Assembly: GCF_012275515.1 (NCBI RefSeq)
Contig: NZ_JAAZQL010000006.1
Coordinates: 273,357 to 337,356 of the forward strand
Origin: Novosphingobium sp. SG707
GTDB taxonomy: Bacteria; Pseudomonadota; Alphaproteobacteria; Sphingomonadales; Sphingomonadaceae
Direction of reading: 5' to 3'
DNA: 64,000 nt
Numbering within the stretch: position 1 is the first letter of the stretch; the number at the start of each line of letters is the position of its first letter. Below the pieces are notes generated by a model, which saw nothing but the letters and a program-made list of their open reading frames with translations, did no database searches and was not told the DNA's origin. Position numbers and translations under genes: made by a program. This document shows positions 8,605 to 17,947 of the stretch, in pieces.

Positions 8605-9285
8605 TCAGCGCTTTGCGCCGATCCACATGGAGAGTTCGATATCCTCGGCAAAGGGCAGGGAGAGGTAGCCCTGACCGGGCGCGCGTACTTTGGCCAGATA
8701 GTGTGGGCAATAATCGGCATTGTCGGCAAGGATGAGAGCGCCGGGGCGCAGATGCGGCTCGACCAGGGCCAGAACGTCGGGATAGAGCGCCTTGGCCCCG
8801 TCGAGCAGCACGAGATCGATGCCATCGGGCAGGCCATGGGCCAATGTTTCCAGCGCATCGCCCGCGCGGATTTCTACCAGATCGGCAAGGCCAGCCTGCG
8901 CCAGATGGTCGGCGGCGCGGGCGATCTTGGAAGGTTCGAATTCGGCGGTGATGATCCGGGCGTCTGGCACGCCATTGTCGCGCAGCGCCGCAGCCAGATG
9001 CAGCGTCGACAGGCCGAACGAGGTGCCAAACTCAACAATATGGCGCGCGTTCATAGCCCGCGCCAGCATGTAGAGCAGCCGCCCCGCCTCACGCGAGACG
9101 GGCAGGGCAATGTCTTTGAGATGGGTGTAAAGCTCACGCCATTCGGCCTTGCTTTGCATCAGCCGGTCGATCTCTTCGGGCGAAGTCTGGGCAAAGATGG
9201 GCAGGTTTTCCGGGCGCAAGGCATCGGCCTGGGCAAACAGGTGGGTCAGCAGCGGGGCAACAGGGGCGGTGGTCAGGGTGGTCAT
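8605..9285 (-). CDS. Class I SAM-dependent O-methyltransferase
   Basis: A 226-residue methyltransferase of the COG4122/caffeoyl-CoA O-methyltransferase-like group. The SAM site is HIVEFGTSFGLSTLHLAAAL (motif I), with the acidic LITAEFEPSK-like segment after it. VLLDGAKALYPDVLALV followed by GALILADNADY corresponds to the motif holding the metal and acceptor in this family. The start at 9285 was chosen because GGAGA lies five bases upstream; a longer frame to 9435 overlaps the divergent regulator's promoter and lacks a ribosome site. It shares a short divergent promoter region, with a palindrome, with a TetR regulator, which probably represses it. The substrate is unknown, probably a small phenolic. 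Confidence 0.85.
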   Translation of the reverse strand: MTTLTTAPVAPLLTHLFAQADALRPENLPIFAQTSPEEIDRLMQSKAEWRELYTHLKDIALPVSREAGRLLYMLARAMNARHIVEFGTSFGLSTLHLAAALRDNGVPDARIITAEFEPSKIARAADHLAQAGLADLVEIRAGDALETLAHGLPDGIDLVLLDGAKALYPDVLALVEPHLRPGALILADNADYCPHYLAKVRAPGQGYLSLPFAEDIELSMWIGAKR

Positions 9286-9326
9286 GATCGTCTCCGGGGA
9301 TGGGGAGTTGTCCTGAGCGCAAAAAT

Positions 9327-9342
9327 ATGAGCAATTACTCAT
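9327..9342. promoter_or_regulatory. Candidate TetR operator
   Basis: ATGAGCAATTACTCAT is a palindrome with 14 of 16 positions symmetrical. It lies between the divergent methyltransferase (start 9285) and TetR gene (start 9372). The size and placement suit autoregulation by the adjacent TetR protein; this is inferred. Confidence 0.5.
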
Positions 9343-9371
9343 CTTTTCTAATCGCATTGGCAGGATCAGCG

Positions 9372-10010
9372 ATGGATACGCCCGCAAACCCCCGTCTTTC
9401 CTCGCGCAAACAGCCGCAGCAACAGCGTTCGGCACAGGCCGTGACGGCGATTCTTCAGGCCGCTGCTCAGGTTTTGACCACCCATGGCGCGGCGCGTTTT
9501 ACCACTGCGCGTGTGGCCGAAAGGGCGGGGATCAGCATCGGCTCGCTCTATCAATATTTTCCGAACAAGGCCGCGATCCTGTTCCGCCTGCAAAGCGACG
9601 AATGGCGCGAGACGCGCGGGATGCTGAATGCCATGCTGGCCGATACTGCTGTGCCGCCGCCCGAGCGGCTGCGCGCGGTGGTGCGCGCCTTTATCGCCTC
9701 CGAGGCCGAGGAGGCGCAGATGCGTCAGGCGCTGGAGGATGCCGCACCGCTCTATCGCGACGAGCCCGAGGCGCAGGCGGCGCAAGGCGAGGGGAGCGGG
9801 GCGCTGCTCGGCCTGCTGCGTGAAGCCGCGCCGGGCGTGTCGGACGATGCGCTGCGCGTTGCTGCCGACACGATGCTGGCCGCCTTCAAGGCGCTGGGCA
9901 AACCGCTGTCCCTGCGTGATGAGGGCGAACGTCTGGTCCGGACGGAGGCACTGGCCGATATGCTCTGTGCCTATCTGGCGTGGTTGGGCGTCGACGGGGC
10001 CGCGACTTAA
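9372..10010 (+). CDS. TetR/AcrR family transcriptional regulator
   Basis: A 212-residue regulator. Residues about 15-65 form the TetR helix-turn-helix: AVTAILQAAAQVLTTHG, then FTTARVAERAGISIGSLYQYFPNKAAIL, whose recognition helix GSLYQYFPNK is typical. The helical C-terminal half (about 80-205) is the ligand-sensing domain. The start at 9372 (MDTPANPRLSSRK) is preferred to 9300, because the longer form would run through the palindromic operator. It diverges from the O-methyltransferase, the probable target. Its stop overlaps the stop of the converging MFS gene within TTAA (10007-10010). Confidence 0.85.
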   Translation: MDTPANPRLSSRKQPQQQRSAQAVTAILQAAAQVLTTHGAARFTTARVAERAGISIGSLYQYFPNKAAILFRLQSDEWRETRGMLNAMLADTAVPPPERLRAVVRAFIASEAEEAQMRQALEDAAPLYRDEPEAQAAQGEGSGALLGLLREAAPGVSDDALRVAADTMLAAFKALGKPLSLRDEGERLVRTEALADMLCAYLAWLGVDGAAT

Positions 10011-11284
10011 TTATATCGGCCCGCAGTATCCGGCACCAAGCCGTCAAAGCCGAGATGGTCGCGCATGGCAAAACACAGCCCGGCAGCGATGATACAGGCC
10101 GATGCGCAGACCAGCAGCACAAGATGCATTGCGGAGCCAAGCACATTCTGGTGGCTGGCCTGCATCGCCAGCAGGGTGATGAGGACCGCGGGCAAGGTGT
10201 TGGCAAGGTTCATATAACCCAACCAACGCCCCTTCTTGCGCGAGGAGGTGATGATCTCGGCAACAAAGGCCGCCTCGACGGAGAAAAAGGCCGCCTGCGC
10301 CAGATGAAACAGCGCATAGGCCACGGCCAGCATCCACCATCCCGGCGCCGTGGCAAAACCCGTCAGCGCCAGCGCGGCCAAGAGCGCGCTGCCGATCATC
10401 AGGCTGCGCCGGTCGGCCAGCATGTCGGACAGGCGGCCAAAGGCCACCGCGCCGCAGCAGGCCGCAAGCGCGGCCCAGAGCGACAGCCAGCCCACCGCCG
10501 TATCGGCCGTCAACCGGCTGGCCGCCATCGGCCCCTGCATCACAAACGCGATATAGGGATAGAGATAATTGGTCAGCAAGGCCGCGCCCAGTTGCAGCAA
10601 GAAGCGCGCCCACCAGGCCAGCGCAAGATTACGCAGGAGGAGCGGCGTCCGTCCACCCGCATCGCCCACCGGCATGGGCGCAGGCTGCGGTTTCAAAGGC
10701 GATCCAAAGGGCCAGAAGACCAGCAGCGGCAAGACGCAGGCGGCGACAAGCGCGATTGTGAAGGCAAACCCGGTCGATCCATCAACCGGCGCGGCCCATG
10801 CGATGACGGCCACCGAACCATTGGCCACCGGCACGCCGCAATTGAGGAAACCGGCGATGTTTCCCTTGCGCTCATCGGGAATATAATCCGCGATCAGCGG
10901 CCCTATCGGCCCCAGCAGCAGGTTGACCGCGATCTGAAAAGCGATGACCCCCAGGGCAAGCACCGGCGGGCTGTATGAAAAAGCCAGCACGCCGTAGCTG
11001 GCGAACAGGCAGGCCAGGCCGCCCGCGATGGCCCTTCGACGGTTGCCGCGACGGGTCATCGCGCGGTCGCTGATCTGTCCCGCCGCAATATTGGCCAGAC
11101 TGGCGGTGATCCCGCCCGCCAGCACCAACATGGCGAGCAGATGTTCGCCGCCCGCCGCAACCCCGATCGAGGCCACCCGGCGCGGCAGGAGCAGCACCAG
11201 AAAGGGCATAAAGGCGATATTGGCGCCCATATAGGCCAGAACATAGAAGGCCTCGCCCACCGAAAGAGGTCTTTTGCCCACCAT
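10007..11284 (-). CDS. MFS transporter, probable sugar permease
   Basis: A 425-residue inner-membrane protein with about 12 hydrophobic segments (for example AFYVLAYMGANIAFMPFLVLLLP and VLAFSYSPPVLALGVIAF) and the MFS loop ISDRAMTRRGNRRR between TM2 and TM3. A second such loop, RLSDMLADRRS, sits between TM8 and TM9. The ATG at 11284 lies four bases after the LacI regulator's stop, so they form an operon; a longer frame to 11365 would overlap the regulator. The partnership with a LacI regulator and a divergent GH3 glucosidase indicates uptake of the released sugar. No proven substrate family could be assigned. Confidence 0.85.
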   Translation of the reverse strand: MVGKRPLSVGEAFYVLAYMGANIAFMPFLVLLLPRRVASIGVAAGGEHLLAMLVLAGGITASLANIAAGQISDRAMTRRGNRRRAIAGGLACLFASYGVLAFSYSPPVLALGVIAFQIAVNLLLGPIGPLIADYIPDERKGNIAGFLNCGVPVANGSVAVIAWAAPVDGSTGFAFTIALVAACVLPLLVFWPFGSPLKPQPAPMPVGDAGGRTPLLLRNLALAWWARFLLQLGAALLTNYLYPYIAFVMQGPMAASRLTADTAVGWLSLWAALAACCGAVAFGRLSDMLADRRSLMIGSALLAALALTGFATAPGWWMLAVAYALFHLAQAAFFSVEAAFVAEIITSSRKKGRWLGYMNLANTLPAVLITLLAMQASHQNVLGSAMHLVLLVCASACIIAAGLCFAMRDHLGFDGLVPDTAGRYN

Positions 11285-11288
11285 CGGT

Positions 11289-12338
11289 TTAGCCGCGCGG
11301 TGCTTTGGTGGTGGCGCGCACGACGAATTCATACGGGAGTTCGAAAGCGCCCATGCCTTCCTCACCCTTGGAAAGGGCGATCAATTGGGCACAGGCTTTG
11401 CCGATCATCGCCGCCGTGGGCTGGCGGATCGCCGTAAGGGGCGGCACACTGAAACGCACGCCCGGCGTGTCCTCAAAGCTGATGACGGAGAGATCATCAG
11501 GGACTTTAAGGCCAAGATCGGCCGCCACATGGAGCGCGGCAAAGGCCATCTTGTCATTGTCGGCAATGATCGCAGTGGGCGGGCTCGGCGCGGCCAGCAT
11601 GGTTTCCAGCACGCTGACCGCCATGTCGAAATAGAAATTGCCCGCCCCGATCGGCCCGGCTTCGGGCGGAATCCCGGCCTCGGCCAAAGCCTCGCGAAAA
11701 GCCTTGCGGCGCTTTTGCGAGGGCCCGTAATTGAGAGGCCCGGCAAGGAAGCCGATGGAGCGATGCCCCAGTTCCAGCAGGTGGCGGGTGACTTCGCGCA
11801 TGGCGCCTTCGTCATCCATATAGACATCGACAAAATTGCCGCCTTCGTAATGGCCCACGCGAGCACAGGGAATTCCCTGCCGCTCCAGCCAGTCCACCAG
11901 TTCCAGATTGTCGCAATGCGGCGGGGTCAGGATCACGCCATCGGGGCGCAGGGAACCGACCGCGCGCGCGATTTGCGGGATGGTCGTGCCCGCATCGGTG
12001 TCGATCAATTCCAGCACCATATGGTAATTGTGGCGTTCGCATTCGCTCATGCCGCCATAGAGCATCTGATCGACCCAGTCATTGCCGCGGCCCGATGTCC
12101 AGTTTTCAAAGGTGCGCGCGCGGTCATTGATCGAGAGGATCAGATAGGAGCGCGCGCCCCCCATCCGCCGCGCCGACAGGTTGGGTACATAGCCCAGTTG
12201 TTCCACCATCGCCTCGACCCGCTGGCGCACGGCGGGTTTTACATTGGGGCCATTGTTGATGACCCGCGACACCGTTTGGCGCGAGACACCGGCGGCGGCG
12301 GCAACATCTTCGATCGTGACTTTGGCAGGTTTGTGCAT
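11289..12338 (-). CDS. LacI family transcriptional regulator
   Basis: A 349-residue LacI/GalR repressor. Residues 6-52 carry the DNA-binding domain: VTIEDVAAAAGVSRQTVSRVINNG, then a hinge helix at LSARRMGG. A periplasmic-binding-protein-like sensor follows (GVILTPPHCDNLELVDWL, AIIADNDKMAFAALH). The ATG has AGGGA eight bases upstream. It is followed after four bases by an MFS gene and diverges from the GH3/TonB-receptor operon. A 40-bp palindrome made of two LacI-type operators sits between them at 12389-12428, so it almost certainly controls both directions. The inducer is presumably the sugar released by the GH3 enzyme. Confidence 0.92.
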   Translation of the reverse strand: MHKPAKVTIEDVAAAAGVSRQTVSRVINNGPNVKPAVRQRVEAMVEQLGYVPNLSARRMGGARSYLILSINDRARTFENWTSGRGNDWVDQMLYGGMSECERHNYHMVLELIDTDAGTTIPQIARAVGSLRPDGVILTPPHCDNLELVDWLERQGIPCARVGHYEGGNFVDVYMDDEGAMREVTRHLLELGHRSIGFLAGPLNYGPSQKRRKAFREALAEAGIPPEAGPIGAGNFYFDMAVSVLETMLAAPSPPTAIIADNDKMAFAALHVAADLGLKVPDDLSVISFEDTPGVRFSVPPLTAIRQPTAAMIGKACAQLIALSKGEEGMGAFELPYEFVVRATTKAPRG

Positions 12339-12388
12339 CGTGATCCCTTTGGGCGGTTATCCCCACAAAGGGCCATCATCGCAAGCCA

Positions 12389-12428
12389 ATTGAGAGCGTT
12401 CACAAAATATGTTGTGAACGCTCTCAAT
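12389..12428. promoter_or_regulatory. 40-bp LacI-type double operator
   Basis: ATTGAGAGCGTTCACA (12389-12404) is matched by its exact reverse complement at 12413-12428. The middle also pairs except for one base pair, giving 19 of 20 symmetrical positions. Each arm contains TGAGAGCGTTCACA, itself a pseudo-palindrome around CG as in LacI-family sites. The two CG centres are 22 bp apart, two helical turns. It lies 50 bp upstream of the LacI start and 62 bp upstream of the GH3 start. Confidence 0.85.
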
Positions 12429-12490
12429 CTTGGCTATTCGCTCTCTCGCACAATGAGTCGGCCGCCAATGCGGCGGCAAGGGAGAGCGCA

Positions 12491-14914
12491 ATGAACCGGC
12501 AATGGGCCCGTCAGGGGCTGATCTGCGGCCTGAGTCTGGCTGCTATGGCGATGGGGATGCCCGTCGCGGGGCAGGCACAGGAGCAGGGGCAAAACCAGCA
12601 AACGCAGCGCATTGCCGATCTGCTCGCCCATATGAGCGTCGAGCATAAGGTGGCGCAGCTTGTTGAGCCCGACATCGGCTCGATCACGCCCGAGGATATG
12701 CGCCGCTATCGCTTCGGCACGATCCTGAACGGCGGCAATTCCGGCCCCGGCGGCAATGACAAGGCTCTGGCTCCGGCATGGCTGGCGCTGGCCGATACGA
12801 TGTATCGCGCAGGCACCGAGCCGCTGCCGGCAGGCGAGCCGGTCATCCCGCCCTTTTGGGGCACGGATGCGGTGCATGGGCACAATAACATCATTGGCGC
12901 GACGCTGTTTCCGCACAATATCGGGCTGGGCGCGGCGCATGATCCGGCTCTGGTGCAGCGCATCGGCGCGGCCACGGCGCAAGAGATCGCGGTCACCGGC
13001 ATCGACTGGGCCTTTGCGCCGACGCTTGCTGTGGTGAAGGATACCCGCTGGGGCCGCTCTTACGAGAGCTATTCCGAGGATCCCGCGCTGGTGGCGCGCA
13101 TGGGCGTGGCCGAGGTCGAGGGCCTGCAGGGCAAGCTGGGCACCAAGGATTTCCTTAATCAGCGCCATGTGTTGGCCAGCATCAAGCATTTCTTTGCCGA
13201 TGGCGGCACGGGCGGCGTCGATCAGGGCGATACGCGCGGCGATCTGGACACAATCATCGCCACCCATGCCAGCGCCTATATCCCCGCGATCAAGGCTGGG
13301 GCGCAGACGGTCATGGCCTCTTTTTCCAGCATCAACGGCGAAAAGATGCATGGCAACAAGGCGCTGCTGACCGATCTGCTGCGCGGCAAGATGGGTTTTG
13401 ACGGGCTGTTGGTGGGCGACTGGAATGCTCATGGGCAGGTGCCCGGATGCAGCAACGGCGATTGCCCGAAATCGCTGCTGGCCGGGCTGGATGTGTTCAT
13501 GGTGCCCAATGACTGGCGCGCGCTGTATGACAATCTGCTGCGCGAGGTGCGCGACGGCACGATCCCCATGGCGCGGCTGGATGAGGCGGTGGGGCGCGTG
13601 CTGCGCGTTAAATTGCGCGATGGCCTGTTTGAAAAGCCCGCGCCCGCACAGCGTGAACTGGCGGGCAAGTGGGAGCTTCTGGGTTCGCCCGAGCACCGCG
13701 CCGTGGCCCGTGAGGCGGTGGCCAAGTCGCTCGTGCTGCTGAAAAACAATGGCATTCTGCCGATCAAATCCTCGGCCCGCATTCTGGTGGCCGGACACGC
13801 GGCGGACAATATCGCGCAGGCGGCTGGCGGCTGGACCATCACCTGGCAGGGCGGCGGCGATCTGACGAATGCCGATTTCCCCGGGGCGACCTCGATTTAT
13901 GGCGGCATCGCCAAGGCGGCGGCCAAGACCACCCTCGCGGCAGACGGCAGCTATTCCGCCCGGCCGGATGTGGCCATCGTCGTGTTTGGCGAACAGCCCT
14001 ATGCCGAATTTGTGGGCGACCGGCCCGATCATGCGCTGCATGACGAGGAAGGTCTGAACCTGCTGCGCAAGTTCAAGGCCGCGCATATTCCGACCGTGGC
14101 CGTGCTGCTGTCCGGGCGCCCCTTGTGGGTCAATCGTGAATTGGCGCTGGCCGATGCCTTTGTCGCGGCGTGGTTGCCGGGCAGCGAGGGCGAGGGGATT
14201 GCCGATGTGCTGATCGGCGGCAAGACCGACTTTACCGGACGTCTGCCGTTTCATTGGCCCGCTACCTGCGATGACAGCGGCAAGCCTTTGTTCGGCGTGA
14301 ATTATGGCGGCAGCTATCGCCAACCCGCGCCGCGTCTGCCTGTGCTGGGCCAAACCTGCGCGGCGCTCAATGCCAGCGCCAGCGGCACGTTCGAGGTGTT
14401 TCACAAGCGTCTGGCCGCTGGCGTCGATGCCAGTATCCGTGAGGGCGCGGACGAAACGCTGCTGCATGGCTTTGTGGGCGCGGGCAAGCAATTGCGCGTG
14501 CTGGGCTTTGACTATTCGGCGCAGGAGGATGCGCGCGAATTGATCTGGAAAGGCCCCGCCGATCTGCGGCTGAGCTGGCCCGTTGCCAATATGAAGCCCT
14601 TTGCCGGGGCGACCTCGGGCGAGGTCGTGCTGCGCTACACCATCGACCAGGCGCCGGGCGGCCCCGTCACTCTGACCGGCATTACGGAAACCGGCGCGGG
14701 CGGGACCCAGGTTGACCTCGCGTCCACGCTGCGCGCGGCGGCGGGGCGCGGTTGGCAGACTGCCCGTATCCCGCTCGCCTGTCTGGCGGGCAAAGCCGGT
14801 GGCGCCATCGCCGGGGTCGATCTGAACGTGGGCGCGCCGCTTGGCATGAAAATCGCCACGATCGAGGTGCGCCCCGGCGGGGCCACCACCAGCTGCACCG
14901 AAGCGAAGTTCTGA
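12491..14914 (+). CDS. GH3 exo-beta-glucan glucohydrolase / beta-glucosidase, exported
   Basis: An 807-residue exported glycoside hydrolase family 3 enzyme. A signal peptide (to about residue 30) precedes the (beta/alpha)8 domain, with FWGTDAVHGHNN and the nucleophile motif GLLVGDWNAHG (Asp310). The alpha/beta sandwich contains VFGEQPYAEFVGD (Glu501/Glu506), where the acid/base is found in the barley exohydrolase group. The C-terminal about 180 residues form an extra beta-rich domain like that of ExoP-type 1,3/1,4-beta-glucanases. GGAGAG lies upstream of the ATG. It is the first gene after the LacI operator, with a TonB receptor 40 bp downstream. It should release glucose from beta-glucans or cello-oligosaccharides in the periplasm; exact linkage is not determinable. 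Confidence 0.92.
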   Translation: MNRQWARQGLICGLSLAAMAMGMPVAGQAQEQGQNQQTQRIADLLAHMSVEHKVAQLVEPDIGSITPEDMRRYRFGTILNGGNSGPGGNDKALAPAWLALADTMYRAGTEPLPAGEPVIPPFWGTDAVHGHNNIIGATLFPHNIGLGAAHDPALVQRIGAATAQEIAVTGIDWAFAPTLAVVKDTRWGRSYESYSEDPALVARMGVAEVEGLQGKLGTKDFLNQRHVLASIKHFFADGGTGGVDQGDTRGDLDTIIATHASAYIPAIKAGAQTVMASFSSINGEKMHGNKALLTDLLRGKMGFDGLLVGDWNAHGQVPGCSNGDCPKSLLAGLDVFMVPNDWRALYDNLLREVRDGTIPMARLDEAVGRVLRVKLRDGLFEKPAPAQRELAGKWELLGSPEHRAVAREAVAKSLVLLKNNGILPIKSSARILVAGHAADNIAQAAGGWTITWQGGGDLTNADFPGATSIYGGIAKAAAKTTLAADGSYSARPDVAIVVFGEQPYAEFVGDRPDHALHDEEGLNLLRKFKAAHIPTVAVLLSGRPLWVNRELALADAFVAAWLPGSEGEGIADVLIGGKTDFTGRLPFHWPATCDDSGKPLFGVNYGGSYRQPAPRLPVLGQTCAALNASASGTFEVFHKRLAAGVDASIREGADETLLHGFVGAGKQLRVLGFDYSAQEDARELIWKGPADLRLSWPVANMKPFAGATSGEVVLRYTIDQAPGGPVTLTGITETGAGGTQVDLASTLRAAAGRGWQTARIPLACLAGKAGGAIAGVDLNVGAPLGMKIATIEVRPGGATTSCTEAKF

Positions 14915-14954
14915 AGAAAAGCTCTGAAGAAAAACATCTATCAGGAGGATGGTC

Positions 14955-17885
14955 ATGAGGAAGATACAAAAAACTGTGGTCTCGCTTGCCGGGGTCGCCA
15001 TCGTTCTTGCCTGCGGGGCCAGCGCCGCGCAGGCCCAACAGGCCGCGACGGGCGCGCAAACGCCCGCCGCCGAAGAACCCGGCGCCATCGTCGTGACGGG
15101 TCTGCGCAAATCTCTGGCCGATGCCGTGGGCATCAAGCGCAACACCCAAGGTGTGGTCGATGCGATCACCTCGGAAGATATCGGCAAGATGCCGGATACC
15201 AACCTGGCCGAATCGATCCAGCGCATTCCGGGCGTTTCGATCGACCGCTCGAACAACGAAGGCTCGCGCGTTACCGTCCGCGGCTTTGGGCCGGAGTTCA
15301 ATCTGGTGACGCTCAACGGCCGCTCGATGCCGGGCAGCGGCACCGGCGGCACGCGCTCTTTTGACTTCGCCAATATCTCGGCCGATGGCGTGTCGGGCAT
15401 CGATGTGTTCAAAACCGGGCGCGCCGATGTGGCCTCGGGCGGCATTGGTTCGACCATCGACATCCACACCGCGCGTCCCTTCGACCACAATGGTCTGCGC
15501 GCGTCGGCGCAGGTCAAGGGCACGGATGACACGTCGCGCTCAGGCTTCCATGTGACGCCGGAATTCTCTGGTCTGGTCAGCGACACGTTTGCCGATGATC
15601 GCATCGGCGTCCTGCTCAACGGCTCCTATTCCGAGCGCGACAGCCAAGTCCAGTCGGCCTATACGCGCGGGTGGCTGAACCTCCATAAAAATTCCGATCC
15701 CGCCAAGAGCGACTTCGGCAACGCGGCGCTGATTGATAATAACACGAACCCGCAGGGCAATTATTGGGCGCCGCAGGACGCCAACTGGGCGGTGGAAAAC
15801 CATCACCGCATCCGCATCAACGGTCAGGCCGTGCTGCAATTCAAGCCCACCGACACGATCGTGGGCACCATCGACTACACCTATGCGCTGTATAAGGACC
15901 ACGCGCTCAAGAACAGCTTTGGCGCATGGTTTGGCTATGGCGGCGCCTTGAGCAGCGCGACCATCGACAAGAACGGCACGATGACCAATCTGGTCGATGC
16001 CGGTTCCGACCTGTCCTATACCGGCACCGACGACCAGCAGCGCAACCAGCTCGGCTCGCTGGGCGGCAATGTGAAGTGGCAGGCGTTCGACAATCTGACC
16101 ATTACGGCCGACGCCCATCATTCGGTCAACAATTCGACCGACGAGTCCCAGTTCTACATCGTGGGTCAGGACCAGAATTATTCGATCAACAAGATCTTTG
16201 ATTCGACCAAGACCGCCATCCCCACGACGACCTGGACCTTCCAGTCGCCGTATAATGTGAACAATCTCAATACCTCGCTGATCACGCCGCTGTTTGGCCA
16301 GCACAATCTCAGCCGCCAGCGCACCGCTGTCGATGAGGCCAAGCTGGAAACCGAATGGCGCAACAATGGCGACAGCGGGTTGCGCGCCATCAAGGTGGGC
16401 GTGAACTACAAGCAGACCAAGACGGGCTTTACCGTTTACAACAGCGGCAATATCTCGAACGGCTATTATGATCCGCGTCTTGACGGCGCCTTGCCCTCGT
16501 CGCTGTTCACCAAGGTCAATTCCTCCTCGCTGCTGAACGGCATGTCGGGCGGCGGCAAAGATATTCTGGTGCCCTATTTCTACAGCTTCAATCCGTTCGC
16601 TGTGTCGCAGGCACTGGCGGGTCTGCCCAATTACAATGGCACCGGCCCGGCGCCCGCCTATCCTTCGGGCTATGGCTATGGCACCGTTCCCGCCACGGAC
16701 AATCTGATCAAGGAGCGCACCTTCTCGGCCTATGCCCAGATGCAGTTTGATGCCGATTTCAACGGCATGCGCTTCCGGGCGCAGGCGGGTGTGCGCTATG
16801 AACATACCAGCGTCAACTCGGCCAGTCTTCAGCAGACGCCGGTGTCCGTCACCTGGAACAACCCCACCGAGTTCCAGACCCAGTTCCTGCCCGGCGCGCA
16901 GATCTATACCGCTGGCAGCAGCTATAATGACTTCCTGCCCGCCATCGACATGAGCCTGCAGATCACCAAGCGACTGGTGGCGCGTGCGTCCTACAGCACG
17001 ACGATCACCCGTTCGGATCTGACCTCGCTTGTCTCGACGCAGGTGGTCAATGCCAACCCACATGTGGGCAACCGCACGATCTCGTCGGGCAATCCGGGCC
17101 TGCTGCCCTATACGTCGCAGAACTTCGACCTGTCGTTCGAATATTATATCAAGAATAACAGCTACTTCTCGGCGAACTATTTCGTCAAGCAGGTGTCGAA
17201 CTTCATTACCCAGACCACCAGCAATGTCACCATTCCGGGCCTGACCGATTCCTCGGCAGGCGCGCTGGCGCAAAAGGCGACGGCCGAGGTTCTGGCCGCG
17301 GGGCAACAGGCCAGCCCGCAGAATATCTTTGCCCAAATGGTGGCCGATACCGGCAAGCAGGCCTTTGTCGGCCAGCCCAACGATCCGTTGATCACCTGGC
17401 AATTGACCAAGCCCAGCAACGGGCCGACGGTCAACATCCATGGTTTTGAATTTGCGGGCCAGTATGTGTTTGGCGATACCGGCTTTGGCCTTCAGGCCAA
17501 CGTGTCGCTGCCTGCAGGCGGCGCGCATTATGACAACACCAATATCCTTGAACAGTTCGCCTTGCCCGGTTTGAGCAAGTCGTACAACATCGTCGGCTTC
17601 TATGAAAAGAACGGGTTCCAGACCCGCGTTGCATGGAACCATCGCGATGCGTTCCTGGCCGCGCTGTCCCAGCCGCTCTATGCCAACCAGCCGACCTATA
17701 CCGCGGCCTATGGTCAGCTTGATGCCAGCGCGAGCTATGACATCACCCCCCACGCCACGGTGTTCATCGATGCCGTCAATATCCTGGGCGCATCGCAGAA
17801 CCAGTATGGGCGCTTCACCAACCAGTTCCTGTATGCCGCCAAGGGCTATGGGCGCTATCAGGTGGGCGTGCGCGTCAAGCTGTGA
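14955..17885 (+). CDS. TonB-dependent receptor, Caulobacter-type carbohydrate class
   Basis: A 976-residue receptor. The signal peptide (MRKIQKTVVSLAGVAIVLA) is followed by the TonB box GAIVVTGLRKSLADAVGIKR, and then by KMPDTNLAESIQRIPGVSID and RGFGPEFNLVTLNGR. This plug signature is characteristic of the long TonB receptors used for glycans in Caulobacterales and sphingomonads. The barrel ends YQVGVRVKL. The ATG at 14955 has AGGAGG at ideal spacing; an ATG six bases earlier abuts that site. It lies in an operon with the GH3 enzyme under the LacI double operator, so it probably imports the beta-glucan oligosaccharide that the enzyme cuts. A strong terminator follows. Confidence 0.93.
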   Translation: MRKIQKTVVSLAGVAIVLACGASAAQAQQAATGAQTPAAEEPGAIVVTGLRKSLADAVGIKRNTQGVVDAITSEDIGKMPDTNLAESIQRIPGVSIDRSNNEGSRVTVRGFGPEFNLVTLNGRSMPGSGTGGTRSFDFANISADGVSGIDVFKTGRADVASGGIGSTIDIHTARPFDHNGLRASAQVKGTDDTSRSGFHVTPEFSGLVSDTFADDRIGVLLNGSYSERDSQVQSAYTRGWLNLHKNSDPAKSDFGNAALIDNNTNPQGNYWAPQDANWAVENHHRIRINGQAVLQFKPTDTIVGTIDYTYALYKDHALKNSFGAWFGYGGALSSATIDKNGTMTNLVDAGSDLSYTGTDDQQRNQLGSLGGNVKWQAFDNLTITADAHHSVNNSTDESQFYIVGQDQNYSINKIFDSTKTAIPTTTWTFQSPYNVNNLNTSLITPLFGQHNLSRQRTAVDEAKLETEWRNNGDSGLRAIKVGVNYKQTKTGFTVYNSGNISNGYYDPRLDGALPSSLFTKVNSSSLLNGMSGGGKDILVPYFYSFNPFAVSQALAGLPNYNGTGPAPAYPSGYGYGTVPATDNLIKERTFSAYAQMQFDADFNGMRFRAQAGVRYEHTSVNSASLQQTPVSVTWNNPTEFQTQFLPGAQIYTAGSSYNDFLPAIDMSLQITKRLVARASYSTTITRSDLTSLVSTQVVNANPHVGNRTISSGNPGLLPYTSQNFDLSFEYYIKNNSYFSANYFVKQVSNFITQTTSNVTIPGLTDSSAGALAQKATAEVLAAGQQASPQNIFAQMVADTGKQAFVGQPNDPLITWQLTKPSNGPTVNIHGFEFAGQYVFGDTGFGLQANVSLPAGGAHYDNTNILEQFALPGLSKSYNIVGFYEKNGFQTRVAWNHRDAFLAALSQPLYANQPTYTAAYGQLDASASYDITPHATVFIDAVNILGASQNQYGRFTNQFLYAAKGYGRYQVGVRVKL

Positions 17886-17907
17886 GGCCTGAGAGCTGAA
17901 CCGGATC

Positions 17908-17947
17908 GGAGCCGCCTCAATGTCTGATTGGGGCGGCTCCCTTTTTT
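17908..17947 (+). terminator. Strong intrinsic terminator
   Basis: GGAGCCGCC (17908-17916) pairs with GGCGGCTCC (17932-17940). The stem extends inward to about 13 pairs around a five-base loop, and CTTTTTT follows at once. It ends the GH3/TonB receptor operon 22 bases after the stop and abuts the stop of the converging cupin gene. Confidence 0.92.

Noticed and set aside
8381..8668. A 95-codon plus-strand frame
   Set aside because: It overlaps the 3' end of the methyltransferase gene on the other strand and has no Shine-Dalgarno or recognisable feature.
12434..15619. A 1061-codon minus-strand frame across the GH3 gene and next receptor
   Set aside because: It spans two certain genes and their terminator-free junction in antisense and has no family features.
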